A stretch of 64,000 nt of DNA from Brocadia sp040048245 (GTDB lineage Bacteria; Planctomycetota; Brocadiia; Brocadiales; Brocadiaceae): contig JABRVT010000042.1 of NCBI GenBank assembly GCA_040048245.1, positions 7,001-71,000 on the forward strand, in the 5' to 3' direction. This document shows positions 58,533 to 64,000 of this stretch, one piece after another. Every line of letters starts with the position of its first letter. Positions within the stretch are counted from its first letter, which is position 1. The notes under the pieces were generated by a model that saw only the letters and a program-made list of their open reading frames with translations, had not been told where the DNA came from and did no database searches. The position numbers and the translations under genes are program-made.

Positions 58533-59720
58533 TTATCTCAATGCACGGTCAATCTGTCGCACAGCCTGTTTCAGGCGCAATTCGTTCTCCACAATTGCCA
58601 TCCTCAGATACCCCTCACCATGTTCTCCAAAGGCTGCTCCTGGGGCAACGGCAACCTCAGCCTCGTTAATGAGCTTATAAGCAAAATCCACCGAACCCAT
58701 TGAACGCCATTTTTCAGGGATAGGCGCCCATACAAACATAGATGCCCTTGGTTTTTTGACGTTCCAACCAATGCGATTCAGTCCATCACAAAGTACATCC
58801 CTTCGGTGCTGATAAATCTGTGCCTGTTCATTTGTATATCTACTACATTCCCGTAACGCTATGATCGAAGCAATTTGAACGGGCTGGAAAATACCGTAAT
58901 CATAATACCCTTTAACTTTTGCCAGGGTATTGACAATCTCTTTGTTTCCCACACAAAACCCCAACCTCCAGCCAGCCATGTTAAATGATTTGGACATAGT
59001 ATTAAATTCCACGCCTATCTCTTTGGCGCCCTTAACCTGCAAAAAACTTGGTGGTTTGTACCCGTCAAATGCGATCCCGCAATAGGCAAAATCGTGGACA
59101 ACAATGATGTTATGTTTCCTTGCAAAGGCTACAATTTCTTCAAAGAAATTTAATTCGATGGTGGCAGCCGTTGGATTATGGGGAAAATTTAAAATAAGCA
59201 TCTTGGGCCGGGGGATAAGGCTTTTGGCAGTATTGATCAGGTTTGGTAGAAATTTCTCATCTTCTGTAAGCGGCACGCTGATGACATTGCCACCGGCAAG
59301 ATTTACTGCATGGATATGGATGGGAAAGGCGGGATTAGGCACCACAACAGTATCACCCGTTTCCAATAACCCCAAACACAGGTGAGATATCCCCTCCTTT
59401 GACCCTATCGTACAAACCACCTCCTCAGGGTCAAGGGATACGCCAAACTGCTTCTCATAATATTTGGCAATCTCACGCCTGAGGTTGAATATGCCATTGG
59501 CCGAAACTGTATATCTATGATTCCTTGGATCCTGAACGGCCTCGCATAGTTTCTGGATGATTGGTTGGGGTGTAGGGTCGTTTGGATTCCCCATGCCTAG
59601 GTCAATTACATCAATATTACTGCGCCGTTTTTCGTATTTTAAGGCATTCAATCGTCCAAACAGGTAAGGCGGTAGCTGCTTAACCCTGCTGGCAACATTA
59701 ATTACAAACTCTTCAGGCAT
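58533..59720 (-). CDS. Class I/II aminotransferase (AlaC-like)
   Basis: 395 aa PLP enzyme. NPNDPTPQPI substrate region, YTVSANGIFNLRREIAKYYE, VVCTIGSKEGISHLCLGLLE, LNFPHNPTAATIELNFFEEI, VVHDFAYCGIAFDGYKPPSF and the PLP lysine in FNTMSKSFNMAGWRLGF. This pattern matches the alanine/LL-diaminopimelate aminotransferase branch (AlaC-like). LL-diaminopimelate aminotransferase could be an alternative reading and would supply mDAP for MurE, but DapL has a different N-terminus. It is the first gene of a unit with rnfC-D-G. Confidence 0.88.
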   Translation of the reverse strand: MPEEFVINVASRVKQLPPYLFGRLNALKYEKRRSNIDVIDLGMGNPNDPTPQPIIQKLCEAVQDPRNHRYTVSANGIFNLRREIAKYYEKQFGVSLDPEEVVCTIGSKEGISHLCLGLLETGDTVVVPNPAFPIHIHAVNLAGGNVISVPLTEDEKFLPNLINTAKSLIPRPKMLILNFPHNPTAATIELNFFEEIVAFARKHNIIVVHDFAYCGIAFDGYKPPSFLQVKGAKEIGVEFNTMSKSFNMAGWRLGFCVGNKEIVNTLAKVKGYYDYGIFQPVQIASIIALRECSRYTNEQAQIYQHRRDVLCDGLNRIGWNVKKPRASMFVWAPIPEKWRSMGSVDFAYKLINEAEVAVAPGAAFGEHGEGYLRMAIVENELRLKQAVRQIDRALR

Positions 59721-59806
59721 TAGGTCTTTTCCCAGGAAATCAATATTACTCGGTTATAAAAGAACCTTTTGGAATAAGGAATCATTAAATAACGACTTGT
59801 TAGAAA

Positions 59807-60775
59807 TCAATCACTAACTAAATTTTTTGTAATTGATGCATTTTCTATTAAACTGATCAGCCAGGGGCCTATCCTTTCCTTGTAATGCTGATTTCTCACA
59901 ATTTTCTCCAATTCTCCTCTCACCGTCTTGAAACTCTTATTACTGGCTGGTTTCCTGTCAAGGATTTTAATAATATGGTATCCGTAATCTGTTTTGATAA
60001 TATCACTGAGTTCGCCGACTTTCAGTCGTGCCACATTTGCACCAAGGCTGTCTTTTGGACTAAAAGGCTGCATCTTCCCGCCCCTAGCAGCAGAGGCACG
60101 ATCGACAGATTCATTTCTCGCAAGGGTGGCAAAATCGGCACCGGATTTTAATTTTTTGAGTGCTTCTTCCGCCTCCCTGCGTGTTTTATAGACTATCTGA
60201 CTGGCTTCAATCTTTTCTCCGTATTCTTCCTCATACGCCCTCTGCAGTTCTTCGTCTGTCACGGTAATTGTCTTTGCCATAAGTTTTTCGGCAAGGAGTT
60301 CCACCTCCGCCTGTTTTCGCATCTTTCTGGAGAGTTTTTCTTCAAGCTGCGTAATACTGCTGCCGATCCTGACTAACTCTTTTTCGAGGTCTGCCCTGTC
60401 TTTTATCCGATACGTACGCATTAAGCCCTCAATTTCACTGTTGATAAGGATCTTTAACTTTTGCTCCACTTCGGCGCCTGTAACACGAACCCCCTCTTTT
60501 TCTGCCATCTGATAAATCAGCGTCCTGCGGATAAGCACATCTAACGCATCTTCTCCATATGTATCGATCAGCAGGCTATAAAGATCCTGCCTCGTAATCT
60601 CCTGGCCATTTACAATTGCTACAACATTTTTATCGGTTATAACCAGCGGCTCGCTCTTCGCGGACATGGTAGCATTCTTCGCCTCTCCAGAAACCGTTTG
60701 GGTAAAAAACATACCGGCAGAGAACGTCAGAGAAATAAAAGTAACAGTTATACAGATTTTCACACGTATAGTCAT
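59807..60775 (-). CDS. Periplasmic parvulin-type peptidyl-prolyl isomerase (SurA/PrsA-like)
   Basis: About 322 aa. Signal peptide RVKICITVTFISLTFSAG (start at 60775; 60805 is ten codons earlier). A SurA_N-like helical domain (VAIVNGQEITRQDLYSLLID, EGVRVTGAEVEQKLKILINS) precedes one rotamase domain (EKIEASQIVYKTRREAEEAL; GADFATLARNESVDRASAAR; GGKMQPFSPKD; VGELSDIIKTDYGYHIIKIL). It folds outer-layer or secreted proteins, perhaps clients of the gsp system. A near-consensus promoter (60832-60861) lies directly upstream. Confidence 0.9.
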   Translation of the reverse strand: MTIRVKICITVTFISLTFSAGMFFTQTVSGEAKNATMSAKSEPLVITDKNVVAIVNGQEITRQDLYSLLIDTYGEDALDVLIRRTLIYQMAEKEGVRVTGAEVEQKLKILINSEIEGLMRTYRIKDRADLEKELVRIGSSITQLEEKLSRKMRKQAEVELLAEKLMAKTITVTDEELQRAYEEEYGEKIEASQIVYKTRREAEEALKKLKSGADFATLARNESVDRASAARGGKMQPFSPKDSLGANVARLKVGELSDIIKTDYGYHIIKILDRKPASNKSFKTVRGELEKIVRNQHYKERIGPWLISLIENASITKNLVSD

Positions 60776-60821
60776 TGCAAACAAAAGAGTATTGCCAGTA
60801 AACATAAAAAAATGAATAAAA

Positions 60822-60850
60822 TTGATTATAAATTATATCACAGTTAAAAT
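60822..60850 (+). promoter_or_regulatory. Predicted promoter of mobA-hutI
   Basis: TTGATT (60822-60827), 17 bases, TAAAAT (60845-60850). The start codon at 60885 follows with GAAGGAGATATTAA before it. It overlaps the divergent promoter on the other strand. Confidence 0.5.
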
Positions 60851-60861
60851 TAAGGTGTCAA
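60832..60861 (-). promoter_or_regulatory. Near-consensus promoter of the parvulin gene
   Basis: Minus-strand TTGACA (complement of 60856-60861), 18 bases, TATAAT (complement of 60832-60837), both hexamers perfect. It lies within the mobA promoter region, so polymerases would compete. Confidence 0.65.
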
Positions 60862-60884
60862 TGTTTTTGTGAAGGAGATATTAA

Positions 60885-61481
60885 GTGACGGCAATTATCC
60901 TTGCGGGCGGCAAAAGCCGCAGAATGGGTTTAAATAAGGCATTTCTTAAGTATGGAAACAAAACATTCATCGAACATCAAATAACAAGACTAAATAGAAT
61001 CTTCGATGAAATTATTCTATCCGCAAACGATGCTAGTATCTATACCCATTTAAACTTACCTATTGTATCCGACGTGATACCAGAGAGAGGCCCATTGGGT
61101 GGCATTTGTGCGGGCCTCGTACGCTCTACGAGCTTTCACGCCTTCGTAATAGCCTGTGATATGCCTTTTATCCATGAAAAGATAATCCTATATCTCAAGG
61201 AGCAGATTGATGGCTATGATGTGGTCGTACCGCGGACGAGTCGCGGGCTGGAACCGCTGCATGCCTTTTATTCAAAGAATTGCATACAGCCGATGTATCG
61301 ATGTCTAAATGAAGGGAGACTGCGAATCATCGATTTTTTTTCAGAAGTGAAGGTAAAAATTGTCGATGAACAGGAATTCAAGAAACTGGACGTATCCACA
61401 CAGACACTTGTCAATCTGAATACACCGGAAGAGTACAATAAATACTGCGACCATAAGATGCCCAATCGAAGGGAATCATGA
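60885..61481 (+). CDS. mobA: Molybdenum cofactor guanylyltransferase
   Basis: 198 aa from a GTG at 60885 with a strong GAAGGAG site. Attaches GMP to molybdopterin. Motifs: IILAGGKSRRMGLNKAFLKY (nucleotidyltransferase loop), SDVIPERGPLGGICAGL, ACDMPFIHEKII (metal Asp), VPRTSRGLEPLHAFYSKNC and VNLNTPEEYNKY. The bis-MGD cofactor is needed by nitrate reductase/nitrite oxidoreductase-type enzymes. Its stop overlaps hutI by four bases. Confidence 0.92.
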   Translation: MTAIILAGGKSRRMGLNKAFLKYGNKTFIEHQITRLNRIFDEIILSANDASIYTHLNLPIVSDVIPERGPLGGICAGLVRSTSFHAFVIACDMPFIHEKIILYLKEQIDGYDVVVPRTSRGLEPLHAFYSKNCIQPMYRCLNEGRLRIIDFFSEVKVKIVDEQEFKKLDVSTQTLVNLNTPEEYNKYCDHKMPNRRES

Positions 61482-62752
61482 ACATAAACATATTGCCTGA
61501 TCTGTTTGTACAAAACATTGGTCAATTGGTGACCGTCGCAGGCGCATCCCTGAGGCCTAAAATATTACACGGGATGAATGACCTCGGAATTATCAGGGAC
61601 GGTGCTGTTTTCATAGGAGGCGGAAATTTTATTGATATTAGCACAACAAGAAGACTAAAAAAAAAGTATCAAAGGCGAAAAAACACAAAAGTCATTGATG
61701 CCGCTGGAAAGGTTGTTTTGCCAGGCTTCATAGATTGTCATACTCACGCCATTTTTGCGGGAGACCGGGCAGAGGAATTCGTCCGGCGTATTCAGGGAGA
61801 AACTTACCAGGAAATTCTGAAAAAGGGGGGAGGAATATTAAGTACTGTCAGAAATACTCGTAAACTGGACATCAGGAACCTCGCTAAACTTTCGAGAAGA
61901 CACCTGGATACTATGCTTCTATATGGCACAACTACGGTAGAAATCAAAAGCGGATACGGACTTAATGCAAAAAATGAACTAAAAATCCTCAAGACCATAC
62001 ACCACCTGCAAAAAACGCATCCAATGGATATTGTAGCCACTTTTCTCGGCGCCCATGTAATCCCCCCGGAATACAAAAACGATCCAGATACATATGTTGA
62101 TCTACTATGCACCATGCTGCCAAAAGTAAAACCCTATGCAACCTTTTGCGATGTTTTCTGTGACGAAGGGGCTTTCAGTGTGGAACAATCAGAAAGAATT
62201 CTCAAAACAGCAAAAACACTGGGTTTCATGGTAAAGATACATACCAATGAATTTAAGGACATTGGCGGTGTGTCATTAGCTATTCGGCTGGATGCAGTAT
62301 CGGCAGACCATCTTGACATCATCAAACAACGTGATATAGTAAGATTAAAAAAGAGTAATATTATTTGTGTTTTATTGCCCGGAGTGCCATTCTTTCTGAT
62401 GAAAGATACTTATGCGCCTGCAAGAAAAATGATAGAAAACGGCGTGCCTGTTGCGTTGGCAACTGATTTTAACCCCGGTACATGTCCAGGTAAAAATATG
62501 CAAATGATAATCACCCTGGCATGCCTCAAAATGGGGATGACACCAGCTCAGGCAATTAATGCCGCCACGATAAATGCAGCGCATGCTATCAGGGAGGCAC
62601 ATCGCTTGGGAAGTATAGAGGCAGGAAAACAGGCGGACATGGTAATTCTTAATATTCAGGATTATAATCAATTATCTTATTATTTTGGCATAAACCACGT
62701 AAAGACTACAATAAAGAAAGGCATGGTAGTTGCAGAAAATTTAAGTAGTTAA
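61478..62752 (+). CDS. hutI: Imidazolonepropionase
   Basis: 424 aa amidohydrolase. Motifs: GFIDCHTHAIFAGDRAEEFV metal site, GGGILSTVRNTRKL, GTTTVEIKSGYGLNAKNELK, FLGAHVIPPEYK, FCDVFCDEGAFSVEQSERIL, HTNEFKDIGGVSLAIRLDAV, DHLDIIKQRDI, LATDFNPGTCPGKNMQM, all typical of HutI, which opens 4-imidazolone-5-propionate in histidine breakdown. No hutH, hutU or hutG is nearby. It is coupled to mobA by an ATGA overlap, an odd pair. Confidence 0.9.
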   Translation: MNINILPDLFVQNIGQLVTVAGASLRPKILHGMNDLGIIRDGAVFIGGGNFIDISTTRRLKKKYQRRKNTKVIDAAGKVVLPGFIDCHTHAIFAGDRAEEFVRRIQGETYQEILKKGGGILSTVRNTRKLDIRNLAKLSRRHLDTMLLYGTTTVEIKSGYGLNAKNELKILKTIHHLQKTHPMDIVATFLGAHVIPPEYKNDPDTYVDLLCTMLPKVKPYATFCDVFCDEGAFSVEQSERILKTAKTLGFMVKIHTNEFKDIGGVSLAIRLDAVSADHLDIIKQRDIVRLKKSNIICVLLPGVPFFLMKDTYAPARKMIENGVPVALATDFNPGTCPGKNMQMIITLACLKMGMTPAQAINAATINAAHAIREAHRLGSIEAGKQADMVILNIQDYNQLSYYFGINHVKTTIKKGMVVAENLSS

Positions 62753-62792
62753 TGGACTTTTACTAAAAAAATCTGTAATTTTCATTCCTTCT

Positions 62793-62820
62793 TTGACATT
62801 TTAGGAGAGACAATTACTTT
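62793..62820 (+). promoter_or_regulatory. Weak predicted promoter of the secreted-protein gene
   Basis: TTGACA (62793-62798), 16 bases, TACTTT (62815-62820). The -35 is perfect and the -10 poor. The gene's ATG at 62863 follows with GGAGG at 62851-62855. Confidence 0.35.
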
Positions 62821-62862
62821 AAATATATATGGGGTTTTCCCGGAAAAAGCGGAGGTCAATTT

Positions 62863-63306
62863 ATGAGAATGAAATATAAGATAAGGATTTGGATGCCAAT
62901 TTTAGCTCTTTTCATATGGACTTTCTTATCAAATGGAACCTCTTATGGTCAAGCCGATGTAAAGAAAAAAGCAGAGGCGGTAATTCGCGGTGTAACAATC
63001 GTATCTCTGGATGCGCCATTACGGGCTACCATTGGAAGAAAGGTTGCTATTGAAATCGTTATTGGGAATGAAAGGGCATCAAAGGTAACAACTATACTGA
63101 CTGTAACATGCCTCACAACAAAACAACAAATTGGCAGGGAGGCTGAAACGCTGGAAGGTTTGACTTCTCAAAAAATCGTATATATTTGGGACACCGAAGG
63201 GTTAAAAGAAGGCACTTATGTCATACGGGCTGAATTAGAGAAGGTACCAGACGAAACTGATATTGAGGATAATGTAAGGGAGATAGAAGTACTTTTACAT
63301 CGTTAG
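62863..63306 (+). CDS. Secreted single-domain protein, CARDB/Ig-like
   Basis: 147 aa with ribosome site GCGGAGG. Signal peptide (RIWMPILALFIWTFLSNGTS, cleavage near SYGQA). The mature part looks like one beta-sandwich: VTIVSLDAPLRATIGRKVAI, EIVIGNERASKV, LTVTCLTTKQQIGREAETLE, YIWDTEGLKEGTYVIRAELE and DETDIEDNVREIEVLL, the strand pattern of CARDB domains (the LKEGTY...AELE...E-DN ending is typical). Function unknown; perhaps a surface or adhesion component. Stands alone. Confidence 0.75.
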   Translation: MRMKYKIRIWMPILALFIWTFLSNGTSYGQADVKKKAEAVIRGVTIVSLDAPLRATIGRKVAIEIVIGNERASKVTTILTVTCLTTKQQIGREAETLEGLTSQKIVYIWDTEGLKEGTYVIRAELEKVPDETDIEDNVREIEVLLHR

Positions 63307-63347
63307 TTCATTAACAAAAATATTTTTACAAATTTAGCAAAAAAGAA

Positions 63348-63891
63348 TTATCCATCGAACTGATTGGCAATTTCTTGTGCCTTTTTGAAGTTATCGATAT
63401 CGACAAAAACGTTATCCAGAAGTTGATAGTTTATCTTTCGCTTTCTGAAGTGGGTGGCTGAGTAATTATGACTGCTGAAATATATCTGGAGCCGAAAGGG
63501 TATCCATGTCGGAACACGAACATAACATAATCCCAGGACATCGTGGATGAAATAGAAGTAGTAATGGAGACATTTTTGCCAGTACCAGGACGGAGAAAGC
63601 TCCGTTTGGTTTCTTTATCGTGCCAGGTTCGTATGAGGCGCAGAGTTCTGGAGCGGAGAAGATATGTACGAGACCGGGATGGTTCCCACGTTTTCTGATA
63701 ATCTCTGCAATACGGTCTTCTTTGCGAAAGTTTTTCTTCCGAATATACTCGATCTTCAGGTTATTTTCTTGTGCAATTCGTTGAGCGTTTTGAATGAGTG
63801 TATCACGGAATGATTAGGCAAATTGTTTGAAATCGAAGATACGTATCTTCCGTTTGTTAAGAAACGAGGTCATCCCCTGCGCATAACACAT
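63348..63891 (-). pseudogene. Decayed gene of a conserved hypothetical family
   Basis: Read leftward from ATG (63891): MCYAQGMTSFLNKRKIRIFD, one in-frame stop after KQFA, then AQENNLKIEYIRKKNFRKED, RGNHPGLVHIFSAPELC. A frameshift leads to TWHDKETKRSFLRPGTGKN; another leads to LHYYFYFIHDVLGLCYVRVP, FRLQIYFSSHNYSA, LLDNVFVDIDNFKKAQEIAN and stop at 63348. So one stop and at least two frameshifts. I recall the pattern as a widespread uncharacterised protein, but its function is unknown to me. The rest of the stretch 63307-64000 shows no other gene. Confidence 0.6.
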
Positions 63892-64000
63892 GGGATCATT
63901 ACTTTGTTAAAAAATATTTTTAAGTCATAAGTCGAGTCTGACTTAACTTACTACAAATCAATGCTTTGCGACTTATTTTGTACCTGACTTGTTCCTTTAC

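Noticed and set aside
58533..59720. Aminotransferase as DapL (LL-diaminopimelate aminotransferase)
   Set aside because: Would fit the mDAP wall, but its N-terminal pattern and motifs look closer to the AlaC branch; left as an alternative only.
1..64000. CRISPR array or defence island
   Set aside because: No regularly spaced direct repeats and no cas, restriction or toxin-antitoxin genes were seen; the repeats present are isolated palindromes.

Overview
The window looks like chromosomal DNA of an anammox-type planctomycete (Brocadiales: Kuenenia, Brocadia or Jettenia relatives). This is an inference from gene content, not a database match. The DNA is AT-leaning. It holds a nearly complete division/cell-wall (dcw) cluster with no ftsZ or ftsA, Rnf genes, many large PA14-domain membrane glycosyltransferases, and short palindromic repeats in many gaps. 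Almost every gene reads as intact. Exceptions are an IS3 scar (8154-8621), a four-helix-bundle pseudogene (11500-11771) and a decayed ORF at the right edge (63348-63891).

Layout. 1-2.0 kb: fused 3-dehydroquinate dehydratase/shikimate dehydrogenase (start lies outside the window) and shikimate kinase. 2.1-2.9 kb: two small coiled-coil proteins. 3.0-14.5 kb: a glycan-assembly island with two GT2 polyprenyl-phosphate-type glycosyltransferases, a B12-binding radical SAM enzyme and three multi-spanning GT-C-type glycosyltransferases that carry PA14 lectin-like domains. 14.7-23.1 kb: a type II secretion operon (gspD, I, J, K, L, M, C, F), without the ATPase GspE or major pseudopilin GspG, followed upstream by tRNA-Leu(GAG). 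23.5-37.9 kb: the dcw cluster mraZ-rsmH-ftsL-ftsI-(small orf)-murE-murF-mraY-ftsW-murG-murC-ddl-ftsQ, read leftward from a promoter next to a three-repeat MraZ-type operator. murD, murB, ftsA and ftsZ are absent from their usual places. MurE carries the DNPR signature of meso-diaminopimelate ligases.

38-42.2 kb: queA, a PilZ/double-receiver protein, a YqeY protein, a zinc-ribbon membrane protein and a glutaredoxin-like protein. 42.2-45.9 kb: a nitrate/sulfonate-type ABC transporter under an Rrf2 regulator. 45.9-51.8 kb: ATP-dependent PEP carboxykinase and a translationally coupled pair of c-di-GMP enzymes (GGDEF and HD-GYP) with related sensor domains. 52.1-55.3 kb: a HAD-YvcK fusion, endonuclease V and ScpB. 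55.4-59.7 kb: rnfG, rnfD, rnfC and an aminotransferase. 59.8-63.3 kb: a periplasmic parvulin and, divergently, mobA, hutI and a secreted protein.

The strongest candidates for new biology are the PA14-tethered glycosyltransferase island, the FtsZ-less and MurD-less but otherwise complete wall cluster, the same-sensor GGDEF/HD-GYP pair, the HAD-YvcK fusion, and families of short palindromic/MITE-like repeats, one of which lies inside a coding sequence.
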